A DNA stretch of 64,000 nt from Martinezella lusitana (GCF_010668395.1 NZ_WUEY01000001.1:310001-374000); one strand, 5' to 3'; positions 55,632-64,000 are shown, counted from the first letter of the stretch. Made by a program: numbers and translations. The notes: generated by a model not told the origin, from the letters alone.

Positions 55632-56840
55632 CTATTGCTTGACGAGATCGCAGCCGCTCTTGGCCGGGTCGATATAGGCTTCCTTGCCAGGAATGGTCGC
55701 CAGCACGTTGAAATAGTCCCACGGCTCCTTGCTCTCTTCCGGCTTCTTGACCTGAAGCAGATACATGTCGTGGATCATGCGGCCGTTGGCGCCGACCGTG
55801 CCGCCGCGACCGAAGAAATCGTCGACAGGCATTTCGTGCAGTTCCTTGGCAACGGCCTCGGTATCATCCGTGCCGGCCTTCTGCACCGCCTTCAGATATT
55901 GCATGACAGCGGAATAGGTGCCGGCGTGGATCATGTTCGGCATCTTGCCGGTGCGGGCAAAGAAGCGCTTGCCGAATTCGCGGCTCTTGTCGTCGAGGTT
56001 CCAGTAGTAGCCTTCCGTCAGCGTCAGCCCCTGCGCCGCCTGCAGGCCGAGACCGTGGACTTCGGCGAGCGTGAAGAGCAGCGCCGCCAGATGCTGGCCG
56101 CCCTGGGTGATGCCGAATTCCGAGGCCTGCTTGATGGCGTTCGACGTGTCGAGGCCTGCATTGGCAAGACCGATGACCTTGGCGCCGGACGACTGCGCCT
56201 GCAGCAGGAAGGACGAGAAATCATTCGTCGACAGCGGATGACGGACGGAGCCCAAAATCTTGCCGCCGTTCGCCTTGACGAAATCACTGGTCTGCTGCTC
56301 GAGCGAGTAGCCAAAGGCGTAATCCGCCGTCAGGAAGAACCAGGTATCGCCGCCCTGCTTGACGAGCGCGCCGCCGGTGCCGACGGCGAGCGCGTGCGTG
56401 TCATAGGCCCAATGGAAACCATAGGGCGAGCATTGCGAGCCGGTGAGATCCGTCGTGGCGGCGCCGGTGACGATATCGATCTTCTTCTTTTCCTTGGCGA
56501 CGGCCTGCACGGCCAGCGCGACGGAAGAGGTCGTCAGCTCCATGATGGCGTCGACTTTATCCTGGTCATACCATTGGCGGGCGATGTTGGAGGCGATATC
56601 GGGCTTGTTCTGGTGGTCGGCATCGACGATCTCGATCGGAACGCCGAGAACCTTGCCGCCGAAATCCTCCGCGGCCATCTTGGCGGCCTCTACCGACGAT
56701 TTACCGCCGAAGTCCGCATAGACGCCGGACTGGTCGTTGAGGATGCCGATCTTGACGACACCATCGGATGCACCGTCGGCGAAGGCCGCGGTGCCGGTTG
56801 CAAGCAGAAATGCCAGGGATGCAATGAGACTCTTTCGCAT
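55632..56840 (-). CDS. Periplasmic substrate-binding protein, LivK type
   Basis: A 402-aa protein with a cleavable signal peptide (about 1-21, ending TAAFA) and the type I periplasmic-binding fold of the LivJ/LivK family (VVKIGILNDQSGVYADFGGK, HQNKPDIASNIARQWYDQDK, VTGAATTDLTGSQCSPYGFH). The ligand cannot be fixed from sequence; branched-chain amino acids or related acids or amides are possible. The ATG at 56840 follows GGGAGGAGAG. It is the first gene of the transporter operon, divergent from the LysR-type regulator. Confidence 0.9.
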   Translation of the reverse strand: MRKSLIASLAFLLATGTAAFADGASDGVVKIGILNDQSGVYADFGGKSSVEAAKMAAEDFGGKVLGVPIEIVDADHQNKPDIASNIARQWYDQDKVDAIMELTTSSVALAVQAVAKEKKKIDIVTGAATTDLTGSQCSPYGFHWAYDTHALAVGTGGALVKQGGDTWFFLTADYAFGYSLEQQTSDFVKANGGKILGSVRHPLSTNDFSSFLLQAQSSGAKVIGLANAGLDTSNAIKQASEFGITQGGQHLAALLFTLAEVHGLGLQAAQGLTLTEGYYWNLDDKSREFGKRFFARTGKMPNMIHAGTYSAVMQYLKAVQKAGTDDTEAVAKELHEMPVDDFFGRGGTVGANGRMIHDMYLLQVKKPEESKEPWDYFNVLATIPGKEAYIDPAKSGCDLVKQ

Positions 56841-56983
56841 GTCCTCTCCTCCCAGAGATTTGGCAAAAACGAATCTGTTCAGAATTGGCCAGCCGCTTTC
56901 CTCAAAACGACTTTTCCCGGGCGCAGGATCACGGAATTCCCGCGTTGACGCAAGTCGCGATTGCAATTAATTCCAAACAGCGT

Positions 56984-57001
56984 CTGTTCATTTTTGAACA
57001 G
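56984..57001. promoter_or_regulatory. Palindromic operator CTGTTCA-TTTT-TGAACAG
   Basis: A perfect 7-bp inverted repeat with a 4-bp spacer, 11 bp before the LysR-type gene start. A single half-site CTGTTCA recurs at 56875-56881, close to the binding-protein gene. The T-N-A spacing fits a LysR-type site, so the regulator at 57013 probably binds here and controls both directions. Confidence 0.55.
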
Positions 57002-57012
57002 AAAGGGGAAGA

Positions 57013-57939
57013 ATGAAGAACGCGCCGCACTTCACCTGGGACGATCTGCAGTTCTTTCTCGCCGTCGCGCGGACCGGGCAGCTTTCAACCGCGGCGCGAC
57101 AGCTGCGCACCAGCCATGCCACCGTTTCGCGCCGCATCGACCGGCTGGAATTCGCCCTCAAGGTCAAGCTCTTCGAGCGCAATCCGCGCGGCTACATGCT
57201 GACATCAATGGGGCAGCGCTTCGTCGACACCGCCGAACGCATGGAGCAGGAAACCGAGCGTCTTCGCGCCGATCTTTCCGCCGGATCGGCGGCGCAACGG
57301 GGCGTTGTCCGCATCAGCGCGCCGGAAGGATTTTCAAACTTCTTCTTCACCGGCGTCCTGCCCGAATTCACCGCCCGGCATCCGAACATTTCGCTGGAGT
57401 TGATCACCATCCAGCAGATCATGTCGCTTTCGCGCAAGGAGGCCGATATCGTCATCGTGCTCGACCCGCCGAAGGCCGGCCCTTATTTTACCGAGAAGCT
57501 CACCGACTATCACCTGCAGGTCTACGGATCGCGCGATTATCTCGCCCGCCATCCGCCGATCGGAAGCCGCGACGACCTGCCGGATTTCGCTTTCGTCGGC
57601 TATATCGAGGACATGATCTTCGCACCGGGCCTGGACTATCTCGGCGACGTGCACCCGCGCATAAAGCCGCAGTTCCAGAGCTCGAGCATCTTTGCGCAGC
57701 TGACCGCGACGAAGAACGGCCAGGGGCTCTGCGTGCTGCCGTTCTTCATCGCCGGCAAGCACCCGGATCTGCAGGTCGTCCTGCCGCAGGAGGTGGATCT
57801 CAGGCGCCACTACTGGATCACCTGCCACCGCGACCTGCGCCAGTCGCCGCGCGTGCGCACCGTCATCGATTTCCTGATGGATGCGGTGCATCGGAATGCG
57901 CCGGCTTTTCTGGGACCCTGGAGAGGCACGGAAAGCTGA
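57013..57939 (+). CDS. LysR-type transcriptional regulator
   Basis: A 308-aa regulator with an N-terminal winged HTH (DDLQFFLAVARTGQLSTAAR, HATVSRRIDRLEFALKVKLF) and a C-terminal effector domain (about 95-300). Divergent to the LivK-type transporter operon, so it likely controls it in response to the imported compound or a breakdown product. AAAGGGGAAG stands before the ATG. Confidence 0.9.
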   Translation: MKNAPHFTWDDLQFFLAVARTGQLSTAARQLRTSHATVSRRIDRLEFALKVKLFERNPRGYMLTSMGQRFVDTAERMEQETERLRADLSAGSAAQRGVVRISAPEGFSNFFFTGVLPEFTARHPNISLELITIQQIMSLSRKEADIVIVLDPPKAGPYFTEKLTDYHLQVYGSRDYLARHPPIGSRDDLPDFAFVGYIEDMIFAPGLDYLGDVHPRIKPQFQSSSIFAQLTATKNGQGLCVLPFFIAGKHPDLQVVLPQEVDLRRHYWITCHRDLRQSPRVRTVIDFLMDAVHRNAPAFLGPWRGTES

Positions 57940-57953
57940 AGCCGCCCGCCCCG

Positions 57954-58991
57954 TTACAGGATGCTCGGGGCGGCGTAGATCTTGTTGAGCCCGGCGGCGT
58001 CGAACCCGGCGCGCTCGGCAAGGTGAAGCTCCCAATCCAGCGCCGAACGGACGATCGTTTCCAGGGAATTGTATGTGGGCGTCCAGCCTAGTTCGCGACG
58101 AGCAAGCGTCGCATCGGCAACGACGCTGGCCATGTCGCCCGGCCGGCGCGGGGCGATGTGGATGCGGAAGGCACGGCCGTAGACGCGCATGACCATATTG
58201 AGCACGTCGAGCACGGAGTAGCCCTGGCCGTAGCCGCAATTGGCAACCAGGGACCGGCCGCCGCTGCGCAGATGCCGCAAGGCCGTCAGATGTGCTTCCA
58301 CGAGATCGCTGACGTGGATGTAGTCGCGAACACCGGTGCCGTCATGCGTCGCATAATCGGTGCCGTAGATATCCACCTGACGACGGCGGCCAAGGGCCGC
58401 CTCGCAGGCGACCTTGATGAGATGGGTGGCGCCGTCGGTCGACTGGCCCGCCCGTCCGAGCGGATCGGCGCCGGCAACATTGAAATAGCGCAGCGCCACA
58501 TAGCGGAAATCATAGGCTGCCGCGGCATCGCGCAGCATCAACTCGGACATCAGCTTGGATTGACCATAGGGCGATTCCGGACGCAGCGGCGCGGTTTCGC
58601 TGACCGGCCGATCCGCGGGCTGCTGACCGTAAACCGCGGCCGTGGAGGAGAAGACGAAATGGCGGATGCCGGCCCTGACGGCGGCGCTCATGAGGATGCG
58701 CGTCTTGCCGGTATTGTTCTCATAGTATGCCAGGGGATCCTCGATCGACGTCGGCACCACGGCCGAGCCGGCAAAATGGATGATGGCCTCTATGTCGTTC
58801 TCGGCGAAAATCATCTGCAGCAGCGCTTCGTCCGCGATATCGCCGAGATAGAAGCGGGCAGCCGGCGGAACCGCCCAGCGGAACCCTGTGGAGAGGCGAT
58901 CGAGAACCACGACGTCCTCGCCCGCATCCAGCAATCTCCAGACCATGTGGCTACCGATATAACCGGCTCCGCCCGTCACCAACACCGTCAT
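57954..58991 (-). CDS. galE: UDP-glucose 4-epimerase-like (GalE/ExoB family)
   Basis: A 345-aa extended SDR enzyme. GGAGYIGSHM (NAD site) is at the N-terminus, the active-site SSTAAVYG and YGQSK (Tyr/Lys) are present, and RYFNVAGADPLGR and VRDYIHVSDLVEAHLTAL are GalE hallmarks. It interconverts UDP-glucose and UDP-galactose, used in rhizobia for surface polysaccharides; other UDP-sugar epimerases share these motifs. The ATG at 58991 follows GGGGA; a TTG start six codons earlier is less likely. Confidence 0.88.
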   Translation of the reverse strand: MTVLVTGGAGYIGSHMVWRLLDAGEDVVVLDRLSTGFRWAVPPAARFYLGDIADEALLQMIFAENDIEAIIHFAGSAVVPTSIEDPLAYYENNTGKTRILMSAAVRAGIRHFVFSSTAAVYGQQPADRPVSETAPLRPESPYGQSKLMSELMLRDAAAAYDFRYVALRYFNVAGADPLGRAGQSTDGATHLIKVACEAALGRRRQVDIYGTDYATHDGTGVRDYIHVSDLVEAHLTALRHLRSGGRSLVANCGYGQGYSVLDVLNMVMRVYGRAFRIHIAPRRPGDMASVVADATLARRELGWTPTYNSLETIVRSALDWELHLAERAGFDAAGLNKIYAAPSIL

Positions 58992-59171
58992 TCTTCGCGT
59001 CCCCGCCAAGTCTCATCGACACCATATGGGACCGCTTCCCCTGCGAAATTGATTAAAAGCGGACAGGCGGGCGGAAAAGATTGCCGGGATGGTTAGGAGG
59101 GGATTTCGTGGATCGATTGCATTTTATCGATCGGATGCGCGACGGCAATTTTGGTGAACTTGGAGAGTATT

Positions 59172-59205
59172 CACCCCCCTCTGTCACTTGGTGACAGAGG
59201 GGGTG
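59172..59205. repeat. GC-rich hairpin with 3-nt loop between aminotransferase and galE genes
   Basis: CTCTGTCAC (59179-59187) pairs with GTGACAGAG (59191-59199), and the flanking C and G runs extend the stem to about 15 bp with one bulged base. It lies after the 3' end of the aminotransferase gene (minus strand) and could end its transcript, though no T-run follows. Confidence 0.55.
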
Positions 59206-59252
59206 CGGACCATCCAAGTCGAAAGCTGCCAGCTGCGGCGCACCGGCCGTCC

Positions 59253-60419
59253 CTACAAATCCAAAATATACCGGCTCAACTTCTCCGCCGCATCGGCGAC
59301 CTGCGCCGGATCGCGCAGGAAGCAGGCGCGCATGAACAGCTCTCCGCCCTTGCCGAAGGCCGTTCCGGGCGCAAGGCCGACGCCGGTCTTGTCGACGATG
59401 TCGATGGCCGCCTTGCGGCTGTCGGTCACGCCGTCGATCTTGAGGAAGGAATAGAGCGCGCCATCCGGCTTCAGCGTCTGCACGCGATTGGTGGCGATGA
59501 GCGCATCGCAGAGGATGTCGCGCGAGCGGGTCGCCTTGGCGATGTTGGAGCGGACGAAATCGTCGCCCTCGTTCAGCGCCGCGACCGCACCCTTCTGCAT
59601 GAATTGCGCAACGCCCGATGTCGAATATTGCACGAGGTTCTCGATCACCTGCCCAAGCTCGGCCGGGGCGACGATCCAGCCGACGCGCCAGCCGGTCATC
59701 GACCAATTCTTCGAGAAGGAATTGACGAAAAGGATCTTGTCGTCGGCTTCCTTGACATCAAGGAAGCTCGGCGCGCGGCCGCCGGCATAATAGTACAGCG
59801 CATAGATTTCGTCGGCCATGATCCAGAGATCATGCTTGCGCGCCAGTGCCAGAATATCGCGGAGATCCTGATGGGTCGCCGTCCAGCCGGTCGGGTTGGA
59901 CGGGGTATTGATAAAGAGCCCCTTGGTCCTCGGCGTGATCGCCGCCTCCAGACGGCCGAGGTCGAGCGTCCATTTGCCATGTTCGAACTGCAGCGGCACG
60001 GCGACCGAGCGCGCGCCCGATATCTCCAGCGCGGCGGCGATATTCGGCCAGGCGGGAGACAGATAGACCATTTCGTCACCGGGAGAGGTGATCGCCTGCA
60101 CGGAAAGCTGGATCGCCTGCATACCGGAGCCGACGACGTAGAAATGCTCCATCGGCAGGGAGGTGCCGAAATGCCGGCCGTAATAATCGGCGAGTGCCTG
60201 GCGCAGTTCTGGGATACCGCGCTGCCAGGTGTAGAAGGTCTCGCCGGCGTTGAGCGAAGCCATGGCGGCGCGGTTGATGAAATCCGGCGTCGGCAGATCG
60301 CCCTCGCCGACCCAAAGCGGCAGCAGGCCTTCGCGGCCGCGGGCATAATTGACCACTTCGACGATCCCGCTTTCAGGTGCTGCGAGCGCCCGCGGGCTGA
60401 GGCTATCAAGTATCGACAT
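59253..60419 (-). CDS. PLP-dependent aminotransferase, class I/II
   Basis: A 388-aa enzyme of the aspartate-aminotransferase fold. LWVGEGDLPTPDFI and TFYTWQRGIPELRQAL lie near the N-terminus, NTPSNPTGW is in the middle, and the PLP-binding Lys is in NSFSKNWSMTGWRVGW. Substrates are not obvious. The ATG at 60419 (MSILDSLSPR) follows GGAGA at 7-8 nt; a longer frame adds 15 unlike residues. Confidence 0.88.
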   Translation of the reverse strand: MSILDSLSPRALAAPESGIVEVVNYARGREGLLPLWVGEGDLPTPDFINRAAMASLNAGETFYTWQRGIPELRQALADYYGRHFGTSLPMEHFYVVGSGMQAIQLSVQAITSPGDEMVYLSPAWPNIAAALEISGARSVAVPLQFEHGKWTLDLGRLEAAITPRTKGLFINTPSNPTGWTATHQDLRDILALARKHDLWIMADEIYALYYYAGGRAPSFLDVKEADDKILFVNSFSKNWSMTGWRVGWIVAPAELGQVIENLVQYSTSGVAQFMQKGAVAALNEGDDFVRSNIAKATRSRDILCDALIATNRVQTLKPDGALYSFLKIDGVTDSRKAAIDIVDKTGVGLAPGTAFGKGGELFMRACFLRDPAQVADAAEKLSRYILDL

Positions 60420-60509
60420 GCAAAGTCTCCGGTTTCTGCCTTCATAAAGCAGAGCGGCGGACAAATCCCATGACTTTGCCTTAGTGACCGATCGATTTTG
60501 GTGATGAAT

Positions 60510-60540
60510 AAAGCCCCGGCCCTTGCGGGACCGAGGCTTT
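60510..60540 (-). terminator. Terminator of mscL
   Basis: Imperfect 13-bp stem (AAAGCC ... GGCTTT with CCC/GGG at the loop TTGC). On the minus strand it is followed by ATTCATC after the TTT of the stem. It is located 22 nt after the mscL stop. Confidence 0.7.
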
Positions 60541-60562
60541 TAAAAACGTTGAGCTGAGCCTA

Positions 60563-60988
60563 TCAGCGCTTGGCGAGGAGATCGCGAATTTCCGTCAGCA
60601 GTTGAACGTCAGCCGGCGGCGGCGCTGCCTCGGCAACCTTCTCTTCCTTGCGCGCGACCTGGGTCTGCAGCGCATTCACGCCCTTGACCATGAGGAAGAT
60701 GATCCAGGCGAGGATCAGGAAGTTGATCAGGACGGTAATGAAGCTACCGTAGGCGAGAACCGCGCCCTGGGCACGGGCCGCGGCAAGCGTCGGCGCGTTG
60801 ACCCCGGAGGCGAGGCCGATGAAGTAGTTCGAGAAATCGAAGCCGCCGAAAATCGCGCCGACGATCGGCATGATGATATCGTCAACCAGCGATTTCACGA
60901 TACCGCCGAAAGCACCGCCGATGATCACGCCGACCGCGAGATCCATGACGTTGCCACGCGCGATAAATGCCTTGAATTCATTAAGCAT
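60563..60988 (-). CDS. mscL: Large-conductance mechanosensitive channel MscL
   Basis: A 141-aa channel protein with N-terminal [20 protein letters not shown] and [20 protein letters not shown] (first membrane helix, pore), a periplasmic loop, a second helix ([20 protein letters not shown]), and a C-terminal cytoplasmic bundle ([10 protein letters not shown]). It opens under osmotic downshock. Confidence 0.97.
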   Translation of the reverse strand: MLNEFKAFIARGNVMDLAVGVIIGGAFGGIVKSLVDDIIMPIVGAIFGGFDFSNYFIGLASGVNAPTLAAARAQGAVLAYGSFITVLINFLILAWIIFLMVKGVNALQTQVARKEEKVAEAAPPPADVQLLTEIRDLLAKR

Positions 60989-61242
60989 TGAGCAGTCCCC
61001 TTCGCGTTGCCGTTGAATTCACTAATGATGATTAGCATCATCTTTTTCCTTATTTTTCAACAGCAAATTGGCGGGAAACGTCACGTAGGCGCGAATATCC
61101 CAAGATGATTCCGTGGGTTAGTCAATTTACCCGTGCATATCCGCAGCTATTTGTTCGTCGGTTGCGAGCAACGCCGCGGAATTTTCCGGATACTAGATTT
61201 GAAGGCATCTGCCTTGAGTCGTTCGCCATGAGCGACAGTGCT

Positions 61243-61797
61243 TCAACTTTGCGGCATCACTTTTGCGATGAGTTCACGCACATAATCCGCACCGGGCGCC
61301 TGATCGAAAAGAATACGGTAGATGATCGGCGAGATGACATGATCCATGAGTTCGGCCTGGGTCGGAAAGGGCTCGCCAGATTTCTGCGCCCGCGCGATGA
61401 GGGCGGCGAGTTGGTGCTGCGTGTAGCCGCTGCATCGTTCCGCATTTGCTCCGTCGGCAGCGGAAAGAACGTCGCGTAGCATCTGCCGCCCGACGCCGGA
61501 GGCCATTTCATCGGCATATTGCTCGACCCACACCTCCAGATCCCGGCGGGCACTGCCGATCCTGGCCGGCTCGCTTTCCGGCTGCAGGCGCGAGGCTGCC
61601 ACGTCGGCCAGCAACTCCTGAAGATCGCCCCAGCGGCGATAGATCGTCGACGGCGTGACATTGGCGCGCTGTGCGATCAAGGGGATCGTGACGTCGGCGC
61701 GGTCCATCGTTGCCAGCATATCGCGGACGGATTGATGCACCGCTGCCTGCACCCTGGCGCTGCGCCCGCCGGGGCGGGGATTTTCTCTGTAGCTCAT
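61243..61797 (-). CDS. TetR-family transcriptional regulator
   Basis: A 184-aa repressor-type protein: N-terminal HTH (VTIPLIAQRANVTPSTIYRR, then WGDLQELLADV) and a C-terminal ligand domain. The ATG at 61797 follows AAAGG by 5 nt; a longer frame would add 15 residues. It is divergent from an MFS transporter gene and is probably its local repressor. Confidence 0.88.
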   Translation of the reverse strand: MSYRENPRPGGRSARVQAAVHQSVRDMLATMDRADVTIPLIAQRANVTPSTIYRRWGDLQELLADVAASRLQPESEPARIGSARRDLEVWVEQYADEMASGVGRQMLRDVLSAADGANAERCSGYTQHQLAALIARAQKSGEPFPTQAELMDHVISPIIYRILFDQAPGADYVRELIAKVMPQS

Positions 61798-61852
61798 AAG
61801 CCTTTGCCAATCTTTCCCTTTTTGCCGATCGCGAGCGACCATGCGCCACCCA

Positions 61853-61920
61853 CTAACGCAAATTATTTGCTTTTGTTCATCGGGCGACTTATATCTGCCT
61901 AACGCAATCTTTTAGCTTTA
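61853..61920. promoter_or_regulatory. Putative TetR operator pair between divergent tetR-type and MFS genes
   Basis: CTAACGCAA occurs twice in the same orientation (61853-61861 and 61899-61907), each followed by a similar AT-rich half-complement. The first copy is part of a perfect 13-bp palindrome, GCAAATTATTTGC (61858-61870). Binding by the neighbouring TetR-type protein is an inference. Confidence 0.5.
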
Positions 61921-61936
61921 AGCTTGGATATAGTCG

Positions 61937-63148
61937 ATGACCTCTCTCGATTCCACCGCCAGCGCGCCGATTTCATCGGCCAGACGCCTGGCGCCGCTCT
62001 ATTACGCCGCCACCAGCGCGCTGTTCTTTGCCGCCTCCTCCGCACCGACGCCGCTGTATCGCCTTTACCAGCAGGCCTTCGCGTTCTCGCCGGTGCTGAT
62101 CACGGTGATCTTCGCCGTCTATGCCTTCGCCCTCCTCGCCGCGCTGCTCATCGTCGGCTCGATTTCAGACCATCTCGGCCGCCGTCCGGTGATCTTCGCG
62201 TCGATCCTCCTCAATATGGTGGCGATGGCGCTGTTTTTAATGGCCGAAGGCCCGGATTGGCTGATTGCCGCCCGCATCGTGCAGGGCCTGGCAACGGGCG
62301 CTGCGGCAAGCTCCATCGGCGCCGCCCTCGTCGATCTCGATCCGATCAAGGGGTCGATCACCAATAGCCTCGCGCCGCTTGCCGGCATGGCCGTCGGCGC
62401 GCTCGGCACCAGCCTGCTGGTGCAGTTCGCGCCTGCACCGATGCTGCTCGTCTATATCATCACGCTCGCCCTTCTCGTCCTGCAGGCGGCGCTGCTCTGG
62501 CTGGTGCCGGAGACGACGCAGCGCCGAAGCGGGCTGCTTGCGTCGCTGAAGCCTGAGGTCGCCGTTCCGCCGCAGGTGCGCCGCACGCTGCTGGCGCTGA
62601 CGCCGATCAATGTCGCCGTATGGGCGCTTGGCGGCTTCTATCTGTCGCTGGTGCCCTCGCTCGTGAGCGCGACCACCGGCAGCACGATGCCCCTGGTCGG
62701 CGGCTCCGTCGTCGCAGCCTTGACAATCAGCGGCGCTGCGGCCGTGTTCCTGCTGCGCAGGAGATCGGCCGCAACCGCCATGAAGTTCGGTATAGCGAGC
62801 ATGACGCTCGGCGTGTTGACCGTGATTGCCGGCGTGCATGCGGCCGAGGTGTCGATCCTCGCCGCCGGAACCGTGATCGCCGGCGCCGGCTTCGGGGCGA
62901 CCTTCCTTGGCACGGTGAGAAGCATCATGCCGCTGGCAAAGCCGGACGAGCGCGCCGGGCTGCTTTCGGCCTTCTACATTCAGAGCTATCTCGCCTTCAG
63001 CGTGCCCGCCATTCTGGCAGGCTTTCTCTCGAAGGCGCTCGGGTTTGCCGAGGCCGCCGATATCTACGCGGCGGCGATCCTGCTGCTGGTCGGCTGGGGC
63101 GTCTTTGCCTTGCGCGCCGGCCGGGAAAAGCCACTGAGCATTGCGTAA
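61937..63148 (+). CDS. MFS transporter
   Basis: A 403-aa protein with about 12 membrane segments and the loop 2-3 motif VGSISDHLGRRPVIF of the major facilitator superfamily. Paired with a divergent TetR-type regulator, it is probably an efflux pump for a toxic or signalling compound. It ends 8 nt before the convergent SnoaL-like gene. Confidence 0.9.
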   Translation: MTSLDSTASAPISSARRLAPLYYAATSALFFAASSAPTPLYRLYQQAFAFSPVLITVIFAVYAFALLAALLIVGSISDHLGRRPVIFASILLNMVAMALFLMAEGPDWLIAARIVQGLATGAAASSIGAALVDLDPIKGSITNSLAPLAGMAVGALGTSLLVQFAPAPMLLVYIITLALLVLQAALLWLVPETTQRRSGLLASLKPEVAVPPQVRRTLLALTPINVAVWALGGFYLSLVPSLVSATTGSTMPLVGGSVVAALTISGAAAVFLLRRRSAATAMKFGIASMTLGVLTVIAGVHAAEVSILAAGTVIAGAGFGATFLGTVRSIMPLAKPDERAGLLSAFYIQSYLAFSVPAILAGFLSKALGFAEAADIYAAAILLLVGWGVFALRAGREKPLSIA

Positions 63149-63156
63149 GACAAATC

Positions 63157-63600
63157 TTACGGTTTAAGCCCAAGCTCGGCGAGGCCGCTTCCGTCCATCG
63201 CAAACGGCACCGATGCATGCTCGTGGACGATCTTCCAGATGCCGGCCTCCTTTCTGAGGCCAAGCGTCTGGCGAAACCATAGATCGACATCGACGCCGTC
63301 GGTCTTCCTGCCGGTCATGTGCACGAGACCGGTCCAGAAGGCGACATCCTCGCCGACGATCAGCCTCGCATCGACGGCATCGCCGCCGATCGGCCCTTCC
63401 CAGGTCGAGAACCAGCCCTCCAGACCCTTCTCGCCCTTGCCCTTGTGCACCAGAGGCGCCGCAAGCGTGAAGCTGACGACATCGTCGCTCAAATGCCTGA
63501 CGACACCGGCGGCATCCTTGTTGCCGAGAGCGGAAGCCCAGCTTGCAAGCACAGCATTGACGGCTTCGGCCTTGTCGCGATTGCCGATGATCTCGATCAT
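63157..63600 (-). CDS. SnoaL-like/NTF2-fold protein (ketosteroid-isomerase-like)
   Basis: A 147-aa small alpha+beta barrel protein (AVNAVLASWASALGNKDAAG, VVRHLSDDVVSFTLAAPLVH, WKIVHEHASVPF). Such domains act as small-molecule enzymes or binding proteins; no particular substrate is evident. It is a single gene, lying between the fadB-like gene and the MFS gene. Confidence 0.75.
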   Translation of the reverse strand: MIEIIGNRDKAEAVNAVLASWASALGNKDAAGVVRHLSDDVVSFTLAAPLVHKGKGEKGLEGWFSTWEGPIGGDAVDARLIVGEDVAFWTGLVHMTGRKTDGVDVDLWFRQTLGLRKEAGIWKIVHEHASVPFAMDGSGLAELGLKP

Positions 63601-63646
63601 GTCACTCTCCTCGGTTTGACGAACTCAAGCAGAGGACGAACGAAGA

Positions 63647-63671
63647 CGGCCGCTCCCGACAGGAGCGGCCG
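63647..63671 (-). terminator. Hairpin between the fadB-like and SnoaL-like genes
   Basis: Perfect 10-bp stem CGGCCGCTCC (63647-63656) and GGAGCGGCCG (63662-63671), 5-nt loop; TCTTCGTT follows on the minus strand. It lies 30 nt after the fadB-like stop. Confidence 0.75.
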
Positions 63672-63701
63672 GTTTATTTGCCGTCAACTATGGTTGTCGC
63701 C

Positions 63702-64000
63702 TCAAGCCGCCTTCTTGGCGCCGTAAGGGTCGAAGCGTCCGTAGAAGGTCTCCCCCTTCGCGGCCATGTCCTTGAGCAGCGCCGTCGGCTGGAAATGCGG
63801 GCCGTAGGCGGCCGCCAGCTTTTCGCAGAGCTCCACGAACACCTTCACGCCCATGCCGTCGATGTAGGACAGCGCGCCGCCGGTGTAAGGCGCAAAGCCG
63901 AAGCCGAGGATGGAGCCGACATCGGCCTCGCGCGGATCGGTGACGATGCCCTCTTCGATGGTGCGGGATGCCTCGAGCGCGATGGTGACGAGGAAGCGCT
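63702..64000 (-). CDS. 3-hydroxyacyl-CoA dehydrogenase/enoyl-CoA hydratase, FadB/FadJ-like (3' end only)
   Basis: The last 99 codons of a gene that continues past the window. The peptide (SRTIEEGIVTDPREADVGSI, GFGFAPYTGGALSYIDGMG, VFVELCEKLAAAYGPHFQPT, FYGRFDPYGAKKAA at the end) is the C-terminal dehydrogenase subdomain of the multifunctional fatty-acid beta-oxidation alpha subunit. A hydratase domain is expected upstream, outside the window. Confidence 0.85.
   Translation of the reverse strand, partial: RFLVTIALEASRTIEEGIVTDPREADVGSILGFGFAPYTGGALSYIDGMGVKVFVELCEKLAAAYGPHFQPTALLKDMAAKGETFYGRFDPYGAKKAA

Noticed and set aside
61025-61047. ATGATG-N5-CATCAT hairpin followed by a T-run
   Set aside because: No plus-strand gene ends upstream of it, and the 6-bp AT-rich stem is weak; it lies in the leader side of mscL.

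Overview
This window comes from the chromosome of an alphaproteobacterium of the family Rhizobiaceae (Rhizobium/Agrobacterium/Sinorhizobium type). The evidence is the combination found in that group: the paired LuxR-type regulators visN/visR, a che operon that starts with a cytoplasmic receptor (icpA) and contains cheS, two cheY genes, cheD and cheT, the periplasmic motility genes motC and motE, several short tandem flagellin genes, and strongly GC-biased third codon positions. No tRNA, rRNA, CRISPR array, prophage or full insertion sequence was seen.

Layout. (1) 1-2190: a motility operon on the minus strand (FliH-like protein, motB, start of motC). (2) 2449-10162: four flagellin genes on the minus strand, interrupted by a plus-strand two-gene cassette (5068-7811) encoding a PLP-dependent decarboxylase and a TPR/ATP-grasp protein. 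A TPR-containing O-GlcNAc-transferase-like glycosyltransferase (10494-12437, +) lies beside them. (3) 12491-21608: a long minus-strand operon flgF-fliI-orf-flgB-flgC-fliE-flgG-flgA-flgI-motE-flgH-fliL-fliP, many genes overlapping by ATGA. (4) 21826-26954: the divergent operon motA-fliM-fliN-fliG-flhB-orf. (5) 27092-30782: visN-visR and fliF, minus strand. (6) 30948-39371: che operon icpA-cheS-cheY1-cheA-cheW-cheR-cheB-cheY2-cheD-cheT, minus strand. (7) 39821-44834: a tiny membrane ORF, a polyprenyl-sugar-type glycosyltransferase, a hypothetical gene and fused secDF. (8) 44995-64000: an SMP-30-family protein, a UvrD-type helicase, a minus-strand block joining a branched-chain amino-acid-type ABC transporter with a GMC oxidoreductase and two valine-degradation enzymes under a divergent LysR regulator, then a galE-like epimerase, an aminotransferase, mscL, a TetR/MFS efflux pair, a SnoaL-like protein and the 3' end of a fadB-like gene.

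How it fits together. Regions 1-6 hold most of the basal body, export gate, motor, filament and chemotaxis genes under VisN/VisR. A shared 26-27 bp motif (GGCATGA, 15-16 bp, CCGG on the coding strand) sits 63-73 bp before each of the four flagellin start codons, and also upstream of icpA. It is a good candidate for the late (flagellin plus chemotaxis) promoter class.

Most unusual features: the decarboxylase/ATP-grasp cassette inside the flagellin cluster; the OGT-like enzyme beside it; a 108-bp element with CTAAAGC/GCTTTAG ends whose two copies each supply the TAA stop of the adjoining gene; and a palindromic repeat that supplies the ribosome binding site of the GMC oxidoreductase gene.
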